Positions 1-8,908 of a DNA stretch of 64,000 bases are shown here, piece after piece; position 1 is the first letter of the stretch, and every line of letters begins with the position of its first letter. The DNA is from an uncultured Clostridium sp. (GTDB lineage: Bacteria; Bacillota; Clostridia; Clostridiales; Clostridiaceae). The translations under genes were made by a program, and so were the position numbers. The notes below the pieces were generated by a model, which ran no database searches, was not told where the DNA came from, and saw only the letters and a list, made by a program, of their open reading frames with translations. The DNA is taken from assembly GCF_947039605.1 (NCBI RefSeq), contig NZ_CAMQZG010000004.1:36061-100060 (forward strand). The letters are read 5' to 3'.

Positions 1-209
1 ATAATTATCACTGATATTCCAAGCATTGTTTCTTTTATCCCACTAACAAGAAGAGTTTCCCTTCCTCCTATTGTGCTTAAAATATATGCTACTATATCTG
101 TTGAACTGAAAGCAAAAAATATGCTAACTATCAGCGTTATAGTTGTGAAATATAATATATAATCTTTTAAATTCCTTTTTATATTCTTTTTAGCTAAATC
201 AAAATACAT
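1..209 (-). CDS. Bce-type ABC transporter permease, N-terminal part (cut by window edge)
   Basis: The first 69 codons of a membrane protein run off the left edge. The translation begins MYFDLAKKNIKRNLKDYILY and continues with a hydrophobic helix, nearly the same as the first 45 residues of the next permease (243-2294). This N-terminus is typical of FtsX/BceB-family permeases, which export or remove antimicrobial peptides with a partner ATPase. The start is an ATG preceded by AAGGAGGAA. It lies 33 bases downstream of the neighbouring permease stop on the same strand, so the two are probably co-transcribed. The partner ATPase is not visible and may lie beyond the edge. Confidence 0.85.
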   Translation of the reverse strand, partial: MYFDLAKKNIKRNLKDYILYFTTITLIVSIFFAFSSTDIVAYILSTIGGRETLLVSGIKETMLGISVII

Positions 210-242
210 AATTTCCTCCTTGGTTTGATGCCTAATCTATTT

Positions 243-2294
243 CTATTTTTTTATAACCTTTTTAGCCATTGCATATGTTATTGCAGTGTATAAGATATAA
301 ATTATCAAAGTTAATACAAGTGTTATTGGAACTAAGTTAAAATCATTCATAAAATCCCTTCCAAATCCCCATGCTACTGAAAATACTACAAAGTTAACTC
401 CTGCAAATATAAATGGAATCGCAAATCTTATAATTATTTGTTTTAATAAGTTAGAGTTTATTTCTTTTTCATTCACACCAATATTTTTAAGTGTGCTATA
501 TTTTTCTTTTTCTTCGCTTGTTTCTATTAAAACTTGTAGTCCTACTAAAACTACTGACCCAACTAAGAAAATAATACCTATATATCCTGATGTAAATCCT
601 GATATTACTTTATTTTGAGTTTGTCCTAATCTCTCTCCTACCACACTATTTATCATAAAGTTATTAAGTGGTCCTGTATAAATTGGAACATCAAGGTCTA
701 ATTTTTTTTGTACTTCTTTATTACTTATAAATTTATCTAGTTTAGTACTCAAACTTTTATATGCTTTTACTGTATTGTATTCTGTTTTTTTTGCTTTAAT
801 TTGAACCATAGGTCCCCATTCATTTAGTTTATAATTACTCATTGGTATCTCTTTACCATTTTCAGTTATTTTAATATGTGAACCTTCATTTAAAATGCTT
901 ATTTTTACTGGTAGAATTATTGTAAATTGATCTGGCTGATAATTATTTTGATAATTTTGCATAATTTGCACCTGTGCATCTTTATATGTTTTCCCTGCAA
1001 ATTCAAAACTTTGCTTTTTACCTATACCATTAAAATATTTTGCTGACTTTTCATTATTTGCAATTATTATTGTTTGGTTTTGCCCTAGCTTAACTTCTGG
1101 CTTTCCAATCATTTTCATGTATTTGTTATACCAATCAAGAGTCATTACACTTAAACTATCATAGACTCTGTGACCTTTATCTCCTGTAACTTTTACATTT
1201 CCCTGTAAGTCTATATTAAGTCTTGATGTATAGTCATATTCCTTGTTAGCCCCTGAATTATCCATAATATAAGCAAAGTCTGATGGACTATTTATCCCTA
1301 TTATAGGTGCTATAGTTGCATCTACTCCTGGCATAATATTTTGAAGATTTAATCCTTTTTGACTCTGCATTGCTGTTACTATTCCAAACATTGATATAAA
1401 TAATAAACTAGAAGTTATTATAGAAGTTATTATTATTCTATTTATATTTGTTTTTAATTGGCATGTAGAAAATATATTAATTCCTTTTAGAAAAACTTTT
1501 TCATTTTTAGATATAACATGAATTATTATATTAACAAGTCCTATCATAAAGATAATTGTTGATACAATAGCCATTCCTCCATTTACAAAAAAGCCTTGTT
1601 TTATTTCAAGATTACCAAGCATCCATACATAATAAGTGCTACATACAGCTATAATTCCTATAATTAAAGTTATAATACTTGTAACTAATCTCTTTTGTAA
1701 TAAGAAACTTCCTTTCTTTCGCTCTGTTAATGTATTAGATATTTTTTTACTAGCAAAGCTCATATTTATAATCCCAACTACTATAAATACACCTATAAAG
1801 TAAACTACTGTTTCAATTAGAGCCTCTAGTGAAAATATAAACTTATAATCTGCACTTCCAAGCCCTACAGTATGTAACATTCCAAAGAGTATTAACTGTG
1901 ATAATACCACTCCACCTATAATTCCAATTACAAGTGCTATTATGGCAATTAATATTGCTTCTAAAAATAAAACTCCTGCTACGCTTTTTTTACTCATTCC
2001 AAGACTTAGACAAACTCCAATTTCTTTTTTTCTTCTTTTTATAAAGAATGAATTAGAGTAAATAATAATGATAGCAAGTCCTATCATTACTAAAGCAGAT
2101 ATTACAATTTTAGTATCCACCATACTTCTAGTTTTAAATCCACTTAAACCTCCAAGTAAATTTAGAATATAATTTGCTACATCAGTTGATGTAAAAGCAA
2201 AAAATATACTTACTATTACTGTTATAGTGCTAAAGTATAATATATAATCTTTTAAATTGTTTTTTATATTCTTTTTAGCTAGTTCAAAATACAT
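243..2294 (-). CDS. Bce-type (FtsX-like) ABC transporter permease
   Basis: This 683-residue membrane protein has the BceB/FtsX layout. One helix lies near the N-terminus (about 15-45), followed by a cluster of helices (about 55-330), a large extracytoplasmic domain (about 330-575) and three C-terminal helices. The cytoplasmic motif IKRRKKEIGVCLSLGMSKK after the second helix is characteristic of the family. Such permeases work with a BceA-type ATPase and a two-component system in resistance to cell-wall-active peptides. The regulator and kinase genes lie upstream at 3.3-6.5 kb on the same strand. No ATPase gene is next to it in the window. It is a tandem paralogue of the truncated permease at 1-209 and a distant paralogue of 58916-60928. 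The start has GAGGAGA 8 bases upstream. Confidence 0.9.
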   Translation of the reverse strand: MYFELAKKNIKNNLKDYILYFSTITVIVSIFFAFTSTDVANYILNLLGGLSGFKTRSMVDTKIVISALVMIGLAIIIIYSNSFFIKRRKKEIGVCLSLGMSKKSVAGVLFLEAILIAIIALVIGIIGGVVLSQLILFGMLHTVGLGSADYKFIFSLEALIETVVYFIGVFIVVGIINMSFASKKISNTLTERKKGSFLLQKRLVTSIITLIIGIIAVCSTYYVWMLGNLEIKQGFFVNGGMAIVSTIIFMIGLVNIIIHVISKNEKVFLKGINIFSTCQLKTNINRIIITSIITSSLLFISMFGIVTAMQSQKGLNLQNIMPGVDATIAPIIGINSPSDFAYIMDNSGANKEYDYTSRLNIDLQGNVKVTGDKGHRVYDSLSVMTLDWYNKYMKMIGKPEVKLGQNQTIIIANNEKSAKYFNGIGKKQSFEFAGKTYKDAQVQIMQNYQNNYQPDQFTIILPVKISILNEGSHIKITENGKEIPMSNYKLNEWGPMVQIKAKKTEYNTVKAYKSLSTKLDKFISNKEVQKKLDLDVPIYTGPLNNFMINSVVGERLGQTQNKVISGFTSGYIGIIFLVGSVVLVGLQVLIETSEEKEKYSTLKNIGVNEKEINSNLLKQIIIRFAIPFIFAGVNFVVFSVAWGFGRDFMNDFNLVPITLVLTLIIYILYTAITYAMAKKVIKK

Positions 2295-2387
2295 AATTTT
2301 TTCTCCTCTTTTGTTAATTCTCTTTTGTTTCTAAACTTATTATATATTTTTCCATTATTTTCACATATTGATTTACCTTTCACCAAC

Positions 2388-2403
2388 CTTACAAATTTGT
2401 AAG
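2388..2403. promoter_or_regulatory. palindromic operator candidate upstream of Bce-type permease
   Basis: CTTACAAATTTGTAAG is a perfect 16-bp palindrome about 95 bases upstream of the permease start. The flanking block from about 2363 to 2410 (CATATTGATTTACCTTTCAC next to it) is strongly conserved upstream of the second Bce locus (61760-61807). It is probably the binding site of a BceR-type response regulator; that role is inferred from conservation and position. Confidence 0.55.
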
Positions 2404-2489
2404 ATTGGTATGTAATCTATGTTATTTTCATTTTATATTTTCACAATAAAAAATGATGAAATTAATACTAATTCCACCACTTTTATTTA

Positions 2490-3260
2490 TTATATTGTGA
2501 AGACTAAATTAAGCCCAAGTTCTGTTGCCATATCATATGCTTTTACTACTGCTTTATCCCACATATGTTTTGGGTTATGACAGTCAGATGATACTATAAC
2601 TTTAAGGTTCTCTTCCTGTGCTCTTTTCCAAAATTCCATATATGGATATGTATATCTCTCTCCATCAGAGAATACTCTTAGCCCTCTTCTTATTCCATTT
2701 GCATTAAATTCTATAACTATATTAGATTTTTTTATAGCCTCTATTAATATCTCAATAGCCTTACTGCAATTATCATCAAATGGAAAATCATTTATAAATA
2801 TTACATCTGGATGTGCAAGTAATTTAAAATAATCTGTTTCAAGAGCCTTTTCAACTGACTTTGCATATCTAATATAATCCTGTGTTGATTCTAATTTAAA
2901 TGTATTATAAAACTTTTGGTCTTCCATAAAATAATGTTGACCTAAAACTAGATAATCTATTTTAAGTTCTTTAAAAAGATACTCATAATAATCATGATAT
3001 TTTTCATCATACTCTGATTCAAACCCTGCTAATATTTGAATCTTATCTTTATACTTGTCCCTTACTCTGAAGCATTCATTTAAATATGGTTTAACCTCTG
3101 AATACATCATTCTATTTCCTGACTTATCATCAGGATATGCAATGTGGTCACTAAACCCAAGAACAGAAAGATTATTTTCTATCGCAGCTTTAACATAATC
3201 TTCTTCTGTTCCATTTGCATGAGTACATCTATATGTATGTGTATGGTAATTAACTCTCAT
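2490..3260 (-). CDS. PHP-domain phosphatase, histidinol-phosphatase (HisJ) family
   Basis: The protein has about 256 residues and the PHP metal-binding fold. The N-terminal NYHTHTYRCTHA supplies the first metal ligands, GFSDHI follows at about 40, LGQHYF at about 110, LAHPDV at about 150, and VIVSSDCHNP near the C-terminus supplies the last ligands. Family members hydrolyse histidinol phosphate, but no other histidine genes are nearby, so the substrate here is uncertain. I placed the start at the ATG at 3260, because GGGGTG lies 6 bases before it; an in-frame GTG three codons upstream overlaps that ribosome binding site. It sits between the kinase and permease genes on the same strand. Confidence 0.85.
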   Translation of the reverse strand: MRVNYHTHTYRCTHANGTEEDYVKAAIENNLSVLGFSDHIAYPDDKSGNRMMYSEVKPYLNECFRVRDKYKDKIQILAGFESEYDEKYHDYYEYLFKELKIDYLVLGQHYFMEDQKFYNTFKLESTQDYIRYAKSVEKALETDYFKLLAHPDVIFINDFPFDDNCSKAIEILIEAIKKSNIVIEFNANGIRRGLRVFSDGERYTYPYMEFWKRAQEENLKVIVSSDCHNPKHMWDKAVVKAYDMATELGLNLVFTI

Positions 3261-3345
3261 ACCTTTCACCCCATTTCTTTTATTTATTTTAAGTTCTTTA
3301 CTTATATTTTAACATGCTTAGTAAAATTCTTAAAATATACTCTCA

Positions 3346-4362
3346 TCAAATTATCTGACTACCTACTCCACCAATAGGAATTATAAGTTCTACTTTTGTA
3401 TATTCACCTTGTTTTGAATCTATTGAAAGTCCTACTGCAAGACCATCACAAAGCTTCTTGCATATATAAAGTCCCATCCCTGTAGACTTTGTAAATTTCC
3501 TTCCATTCTCCCCTGTAAACCCTTTTTCAAATACTCTATTAATATCTTTTTCTGATATTCCAACACCATTATCATATATTGATAGCCTAACTGCATTTTC
3601 TAATTTTTCAGAGAATATTTTAACCTTTGCTCCATCTATTTTGGAATATTTTATAGAATTTTGAATTATTTGATTTATAATAAATTCAAACCATTTTTCA
3701 TCTATAAATACCTCTTCCTCTAATGATTCTAGCTCTAATGATATTTTTTTACCTATAAAATCTTTTGCCCTTCCTCTAACTACCTTACTTACAAGTGCTT
3801 TTAAGTTTATCTTTCTAATGATATAGTCTTTTCCTACATCATTACTTCTAGAATAATATAAAACTTGTTCTATAAAGTCATCTACCCTGCTTAGCTCTAT
3901 AGCAATCTTTTGCGTTATATCATTATTATTATTGTCTATTACAAGACTTGCTGATGCAAGTGGTGTTTTAATTTCATGAACCCATGCTTCTATGTAATCT
4001 CTATAATCTTCTGATTGAATTTTATAATCTCTTACATGTTCATTCATTGATTTATTACTTTCTCTTAGAACTTCATGTATTAATTGCCCCTCAAAAAAAC
4101 TCGGCTCACTTACTACCTCAAGTACAAGATATTTTTTATCTAATCCTTTGCTTACACTTAATAGATTATTATAATAATTTTTAATTTTTAAATACTCAAA
4201 AAATATATAAATTCCAAGTGGTACAAACCAAATTATAAATACTAAAAATATAACTACAAAATCAAATTTAGTTATGACAAGCGTACTTGAAACAAGCAAA
4301 AAAGATACTAAGTTTATAATCAAAAAACCAAGTCTATCTGTTAAATAATTTTTAAAAGTCAT
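3346..4362 (-). CDS. intramembrane-sensing sensor histidine kinase (BceS-like)
   Basis: The kinase has 338 residues. Two closely spaced N-terminal helices (about 12-30 and 35-55) leave almost no extracellular loop, as in BceS-type kinases that sense through their partner transporter. The phospho-acceptor is His129 in WVHEIKTPLA. An N box (NQIIQNSIKYS), a G1 box (DNGVGI) and a G2 box (GMGLYICKKL) complete the ATPase domain. Its probable partner is the regulator at 5808-6488, unusually separated from it by a NERD-domain gene and a terminator. The start is an ATG with GGGTGA upstream. The target is likely the Bce-type permeases downstream. Confidence 0.92.
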   Translation of the reverse strand: MTFKNYLTDRLGFLIINLVSFLLVSSTLVITKFDFVVIFLVFIIWFVPLGIYIFFEYLKIKNYYNNLLSVSKGLDKKYLVLEVVSEPSFFEGQLIHEVLRESNKSMNEHVRDYKIQSEDYRDYIEAWVHEIKTPLASASLVIDNNNNDITQKIAIELSRVDDFIEQVLYYSRSNDVGKDYIIRKINLKALVSKVVRGRAKDFIGKKISLELESLEEEVFIDEKWFEFIINQIIQNSIKYSKIDGAKVKIFSEKLENAVRLSIYDNGVGISEKDINRVFEKGFTGENGRKFTKSTGMGLYICKKLCDGLAVGLSIDSKQGEYTKVELIIPIGGVGSQII

Positions 4363-4413
4363 CTAATCACCCACTTTCTCTTATATTTATTTTATCATAT
4401 AATCTAAAGAACT

Positions 4414-4446
4414 AAAAAAACTAGGAATCATTATGATTCCTAGCTT
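4414..4446 (-). terminator. terminator after the NERD gene
   Basis: CTAGGAATCA-TTA-TGATTCCTAG is a 10-bp hairpin followed on the minus strand by seven T residues. It lies between the NERD gene stop and the kinase start, so the kinase probably has its own promoter or relies on read-through. Confidence 0.8.
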
Positions 4447-4451
4447 TATAT

Positions 4452-5579
4452 TTAAACTGCATTTTTTATATCTGATTTATTTATACAATTGTATATCTCA
4501 ATAACCTCATCTTCACTCAAAATGTTATTACATTTACTTTCAAGATAATTTATAAGACTATCAACTCTAACAATTGTTTCTTTAGCATTTTCTCTGCCTT
4601 CTATGATTGTATTTTCATTTGCGATTACTATAACCCCTTTAACCAAGCCTTTTACTAAAAACCCTTGGTCTATAAGAAATTCTTCTAGCACTCTTTGATG
4701 TCTATATAATTGAAATTCTGGATTTTGCATCCCTTTTTCCATACCAGTGATATTATCTTTTCTAGTCCAATCACCACTATCTTGGATTTGAATTTTGCAT
4801 CCATTTTCTCCACCAATATTTTTAACTTCAAGATGATATATTCCACTTTTTGAAATAACTATATTATCAAATTGCTGAACCTCACCAAGTCCTTTTAATC
4901 TTACATTGTTTATTACACCTACATTTGCTAACCATTTTAATGTATAGTTTACTTTTGCTTCCCCTGTTCTTCCAGAGTTTAAAGTATTTGTTTGTCTATT
5001 GTTTCTATTTAAATTTTTTGAAGTATAATTTCTTCTTCTATTTAAATGACCTGTCTCATTTAAAGGTCTAGATCCATTTAAATGTCCTGATTCATCTAAA
5101 GATGTACTTCCTATATTTCTTCTGTTATTTAAAGTTCCTGTCCCTTTATTATTTTTTTTATTATTTAAAGTTCCAGTTTCCTTTTTATCATTATTCTGCA
5201 CTAGATTATTTGTTTTATTTGAAAGCGTTCCAGTATTTTCTTTCTTATAAGAATCTAAAACCTCTGAATTTGCTTTTATAATCTTATTGAGATATTTTGT
5301 ATCCTTTAAGCCTTTTCTAATAAGCATATGCTTTAATTCTAACTTCTTTTGATCATCAATATCAATTTCAAGCATTGCTATATGTAGAACTTTTCTAAGC
5401 TTTGTCCAAGTATCTGGATTATTTTTTGACCTACCAACACTATATTTACAACTTTTCATAAACCTTAATAAATTTTCTTGTGTTGGATTTTTTATAAACC
5501 TACTAGCTAAAATTAAATATAGCTCATTTAGAATTATAAAACCTATTAAGCCTATGATTATAAGTGACAAGATTAACAT
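4452..5579 (-). CDS. membrane-anchored NERD-domain protein
   Basis: The protein has 375 residues. One N-terminal helix (about 3-22) is followed by a basic helical region to about 125. Next comes a low-complexity Asn/Gly/Arg-rich linker (about 125-205) with imperfect repeats such as TGTLNNK and SGHLN. A C-terminal NERD domain (about 205-350) contains SGRTGEAKVNYTLKWL, FDNIVISKSGIYHLEVKNI and GDWTRKDN. NERD domains resemble nucleases of the PD-(D/E)XK type, and the Asp/Glu-x-Lys pattern is visible as LEVKN. The biological role of membrane NERD proteins is not settled. It is unusual to find one between a response regulator and its kinase; a role in envelope stress is only inferred. The start is an ATG with GGGGGG upstream. 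Confidence 0.8.
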   Translation of the reverse strand: MLILSLIIIGLIGFIILNELYLILASRFIKNPTQENLLRFMKSCKYSVGRSKNNPDTWTKLRKVLHIAMLEIDIDDQKKLELKHMLIRKGLKDTKYLNKIIKANSEVLDSYKKENTGTLSNKTNNLVQNNDKKETGTLNNKKNNKGTGTLNNRRNIGSTSLDESGHLNGSRPLNETGHLNRRRNYTSKNLNRNNRQTNTLNSGRTGEAKVNYTLKWLANVGVINNVRLKGLGEVQQFDNIVISKSGIYHLEVKNIGGENGCKIQIQDSGDWTRKDNITGMEKGMQNPEFQLYRHQRVLEEFLIDQGFLVKGLVKGVIVIANENTIIEGRENAKETIVRVDSLINYLESKCNNILSEDEVIEIYNCINKSDIKNAV

Positions 5580-5807
5580 AATTGCTTAACGTCCCCCCTT
5601 TGATAAAACTTTCCATTACTAAACTTATGCTATCGCACACTTGATTATACCATTTTTTTCCTAACAAATTCCATTTTATTGAATTTTATATGTTAAGTTT
5701 ATAAAATAAAAGAGCTCTTTTATTAATTATCCTTTTGTTGTATACTTATTTTTTATACCCATATTTTAATAAAAATAGTTATTAAAGGTAATTATTTTCT
5801 ATATTGT

Positions 5808-6488
5808 TCATTCTGACATTATGTACCCAAGTCCTCTTCTAGTTTCAATTGCCCTACTAATTCCAACTGACTCTAACTTTTTTCTTAGTCTAGTTATATT
5901 TACAGAAAGTGTATTATCATCCACAAAGAAATCTGTTGACCAAAGATAATTCATTAAATCTTCTCTTGAAACTATCTTATTTTTATTTTTTATAAGATAA
6001 GCTAATATCTTCATTTCATTTTTACTTATCTCAGTTCTTTTTCCACCATTTTTATTAAGTATTTCACCACTCTCTAAATTAAGTTCTAATGTTAAAAATG
6101 TAAGTTTTGAATTATCCTCTGTATTTCCCTTACTTCTTTTTAAAACAGCTTCGATTCTTGCAAGTAAAATCTGAGTATTATAAGGCTTTGTTACAAAGTC
6201 ATCTGCACCAAGGTTCATACTCATAAGTTCATCTATTTCACTATTTCTACTTGTAACAACTATAACTGGTATATTACTCTCTTTTCTAATCTCTCTACAA
6301 ATATAATATCCATCAAAAACAGGTAAATTAATATCAAGTAGAACTAAATCGCCCTCAGCTTTTTTAATATCTTCTATTACATTTTCAAATCTATCAACTG
6401 CTATAACCTCATATCCATTTCTCTCTAAAAAAGTTTTAAGTTCTTCTCTTATAACTTCTGAGTCTTCTACTATTACTATTTTATGCAT
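5808..6488 (-). CDS. OmpR-family response regulator (BceR-like)
   Basis: The regulator has 226 residues. The receiver domain has the acidic pair at residues 8-9, phospho-acceptor Asp52 in LLDINLP, Thr79 and the conserved Lys101 in FVTKPYN. A C-terminal winged helix (about 130-225) ends TRRGLGYIMSE. It is a canonical phosphorylation-dependent activator and the likely partner of the BceS-like kinase at 3346-4362. The palindrome at 2388-2403 is a candidate binding site. The start is an ATG with GGGAGA upstream. About 230 bases separate it from the NERD gene. Confidence 0.93.
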   Translation of the reverse strand: MHKIVIVEDSEVIREELKTFLERNGYEVIAVDRFENVIEDIKKAEGDLVLLDINLPVFDGYYICREIRKESNIPVIVVTSRNSEIDELMSMNLGADDFVTKPYNTQILLARIEAVLKRSKGNTEDNSKLTFLTLELNLESGEILNKNGGKRTEISKNEMKILAYLIKNKNKIVSREDLMNYLWSTDFFVDDNTLSVNITRLRKKLESVGISRAIETRRGLGYIMSE

Positions 6489-7011
6489 AACATCTCCCTA
6501 CTAAATTAATATTCTATATCTTATTTTTTAATTTTATTATAGCATTTAATTTCTTTCTATTTCATGTATAAAATCCTTTATTTTTGATTGCACTTACTAT
6601 TCTCAATTGAAAATTCTTTTTTTAATTTTCCTTATTCCCCTGTTTCTCTATATTCAAGTCCCCTCTTATCATTTTCGATAATATCATATCATTTAACTGA
6701 TATGGCTTTATCAATTAAAAAGTCATTTTTAATTGTATTTTTCAATCAATTTGATAAAAAATATTGCATTTTTATATTAATTTCAATATTTTATAGCTAA
6801 TATTTTATATTTTATAATATATAGTTATATTTCATTGTATTTTTAATACTTTTATTATAGTTTAATTGATAATACTCTAATTATACTCAATTGATAATAT
6901 TCTCATTTTCAGTTAAATTATAATCAAGACATGAAACAAAAAAACAAAATGAAATTAAATACTTTATATATAAAATTAAAATACATTTGAGAGAAAGAGG
7001 AGATTTTTATT
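6489..7011. other. intergenic promoter region with AATTGATAATA repeats
   Basis: No gene is supported in this AT-rich divergent spacer. AATTGATAATACTCT (6864-6878) and AATTGATAATATTCT (6889-6903) are direct repeats with a 25-base period. A reverse-strand TTATCAATT lies at 6708-6716. A TATAAT at 6919-6924 may be the -10 element of the His-rich gene. The repeats could bind a metal-responsive repressor, which is speculative. Confidence 0.4.
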
Positions 7012-7272
7012 ATGAATAAAGAAGCTACAACACACCACCACCACGAAACTACAGATCACACTGGAACTTGCCACTGCGGATGTTCAGAGCACAAGCATGG
7101 TCATGAAGCTGGTCACCACCACCACGAGAAAGATTCACACACTGATACTTGTCACTGTGGATGTTCAGAGCACAAACATGGTCATGAAGCTGGTCACCAC
7201 CACCACGAGAAAGATTCACATACTGATACTTGTCACTGTGGATGTTCAGAGCATAATCACGCTCACAACTAA
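7012..7272 (+). CDS. His/Cys-rich repeat protein, putative nickel/zinc-binding
   Basis: This is an 86-residue protein made of three near-identical units. Each carries CHCGCSEH followed by His-x-His runs, and the first two end in a GHHHHEKDSH segment. I count 27 His and 9 Cys residues. The repeat is also conserved at DNA level with a period of about 81 bases, pointing to recent duplication. There is no signal peptide or membrane segment, so it is cytoplasmic. The composition recalls the nickel-storage proteins Hpn and Hpn-like of urease-positive Helicobacter, and this window carries a full urease system, so nickel buffering is a reasonable inference. Zinc or copper binding is an alternative. 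The start is an ATG after AGAGGAGA. A hairpin terminator follows directly. Confidence 0.8.
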   Translation: MNKEATTHHHHETTDHTGTCHCGCSEHKHGHEAGHHHHEKDSHTDTCHCGCSEHKHGHEAGHHHHEKDSHTDTCHCGCSEHNHAHN

Positions 7273-7284
7273 TTTTGAAATAGC

Positions 7285-7323
7285 AAAAGACAGTTTGATA
7301 CAACTCAAACTGTCTTTTTTTAT
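7285..7323. terminator. bidirectional terminator between His-rich gene and ribokinase
   Basis: AAAAGACAGTTTGA pairs with TCAAACTGTCTTTT over a 6-base loop, followed by a T tract on the plus strand. It separates the convergent genes at 7012 and 7337. Confidence 0.85.
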
Positions 7324-7336
7324 ATTTTTATTATAA

Positions 7337-8251
7337 TTAGTAAATTAATTTTACAGCCTCTTTTAATTCTTCATATGTTGGCATCCCTGACTGTGCACCA
7401 AATTTTGTTACAGATATTGTTGCTGCAAGACTTGAAAACTTTATAGCCTCTGATATTTCTATTCTTTCTGCAATGCAACAAGCAAATACTCCATTAAAAG
7501 TATCTCCTGCCCCTGTTGTATCAACAACCTCAACCTCTATACAAGGTACTGTTTCTATTTTACCCTCTTCTATATATGAAACACCAAAACTTCCTCTTGT
7601 CACTATAAGTCTTGTTTTATTTTCACTTTGCCACTTTATCATTTCCTCTTCTAAAGTTTCAAAACTACTTAAATCTTTACCTACCATAATTTCAAATTCA
7701 GTTTCATTTGGTGTTATAAAATCTGTATTACTTAAAAGTTCTTTATCTATATCTTTTGCTGGCGCTGGATTTACAATAGTTTTCACTTTATATTCCTTTG
7801 CAATGCTTAGGGCAAGTTTAATAGTTTCTGTAGGTATTTCAAATTGTGTTACAAGAACATCAGCCTCTTTTATAATCTGTCTAAAGCTTGAAATAAGCTC
7901 TTTATCACACATTTCATTTGCACCTGGTACAACTATTATAGAATTATCCTTTGAAGTTTTAATTATTGTTGCAACACCTGTGCTTATATCTTCTTTTTTG
8001 ATGCAACAAGTATTTATATTTTCTAATTTTAATTGTCTTATTAAATCCTCACCAAAAGTGTCTTTTCCCACACTTCCAATCATAGATACACTTTCTCCAA
8101 TTCTTGCTGCCGCAACTGCTTGATTTCCACCTTTACCACCTGGGAAATAGTTCATTTCTTGACCCATTAAAGTTTCTCCCATTTTAGGCATTCTTTTTGC
8201 ACTCACAACTAAATCCATATTAATACTTCCAACAACAACTATCTTCTTCAT
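7337..8251 (-). CDS. rbsK: ribokinase
   Basis: The protein has 304 residues from the chosen start and belongs to the PfkB sugar-kinase family. It has the ribokinase N-terminal motif GSINMDLV, the substrate-binding GGKGGNQAVAAARIG (about 40-55) and the catalytic DTTGAGDTFNGVF (about 250) with the base Asp. It phosphorylates D-ribose with ATP in the cytoplasm. No ribose transporter or nucleoside hydrolase gene is adjacent. The AGGAGG lies only 2 bases from the first ATG but 8 bases from the in-frame ATG two codons later, so I placed the start at 8251. It is divergent from the HxlR regulator. Confidence 0.93.
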   Translation of the reverse strand: MKKIVVVGSINMDLVVSAKRMPKMGETLMGQEMNYFPGGKGGNQAVAAARIGESVSMIGSVGKDTFGEDLIRQLKLENINTCCIKKEDISTGVATIIKTSKDNSIIVVPGANEMCDKELISSFRQIIKEADVLVTQFEIPTETIKLALSIAKEYKVKTIVNPAPAKDIDKELLSNTDFITPNETEFEIMVGKDLSSFETLEEEMIKWQSENKTRLIVTRGSFGVSYIEEGKIETVPCIEVEVVDTTGAGDTFNGVFACCIAERIEISEAIKFSSLAATISVTKFGAQSGMPTYEELKEAVKLIY

Positions 8252-8471
8252 ATTCATATCCTCCTAAATTTTTCATCTTTTGTTTATCTCTTTCTTATTA
8301 ATTAAATTATATCAAATATAAATTTTAACATTGCTAACACTATGTAAATATATAAATATAAAATGAAAACATTTAAATCCATTTTTATTGTATAATTATC
8401 TACGATAAAACAACTATTTGACACAAAGTTATATTAAAATAAGTTAACTAAAATAATAAGGAGTGCATTAA

Positions 8472-8813
8472 ATGTTTGGTTTAAAAATAGTAAAAGAAGA
8501 TGAAGTTAGTATAAATTGCCCAATTCAGGCTCTTGGTGCGATTATAGGAAAAAAATGGGTTGGAAAGATAATTTGGATGCTCAGAGATGATAAAAAAAGA
8601 TATGGTGAACTACAAAGAATGCTACCTGGCTGTAGTAAAAAAATGTTATCTCAACAATTGGAATTACTTATAGAATATAAAATTGTTATTAATGAAAAAT
8701 TTGAAGAAAAAAATAAAATAGAATCCTTTTATTTTTTGACTCCCAAAGGACAAGATTTAGTACCTGTAATTCACGATATGATGGCATGGGGAAGTGATGT
8801 TATGGGGTGCTAA
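8472..8813 (+). CDS. HxlR-family transcriptional regulator
   Basis: This is a 113-residue winged-helix protein of the HxlR type. An N-terminal Cys (residue 16 in SINCPIQ) is followed by GKKWVGKIIWML, then RYGELQRMLPGCSKKMLSQQL as the recognition region, and YFLTPKGQDLVPVI as the wing. Family members often sense redox or electrophile stress through the N-terminal Cys. The start is an ATG after AAGGAG. It is divergent from ribokinase and upstream of an orphan response regulator; its target cannot be named. Confidence 0.88.
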   Translation: MFGLKIVKEDEVSINCPIQALGAIIGKKWVGKIIWMLRDDKKRYGELQRMLPGCSKKMLSQQLELLIEYKIVINEKFEEKNKIESFYFLTPKGQDLVPVIHDMMAWGSDVMGC

Positions 8814-8908
8814 TTTTAGTAGTAACTAAAAAGTGCCTAATTGTTAGTCCACTTCAAAGATAGTATATTTAAAATAAGATAATTACAAAATTCAAATATT
8901 ACTTAGAG

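Noticed and set aside
7060..7265. Tandem repeat as a possible CRISPR or minisatellite
   Set aside because: The repeat of about 81 bp is in frame and coding; there are no unique spacers.
7049..7336. Open frames overlapping the His-rich gene on both strands
   Set aside because: They are mirror or shifted readings of the same DNA repeat, without ribosome binding sites. The plus-strand frame at 7012 has one and encodes the metal-binding motifs.
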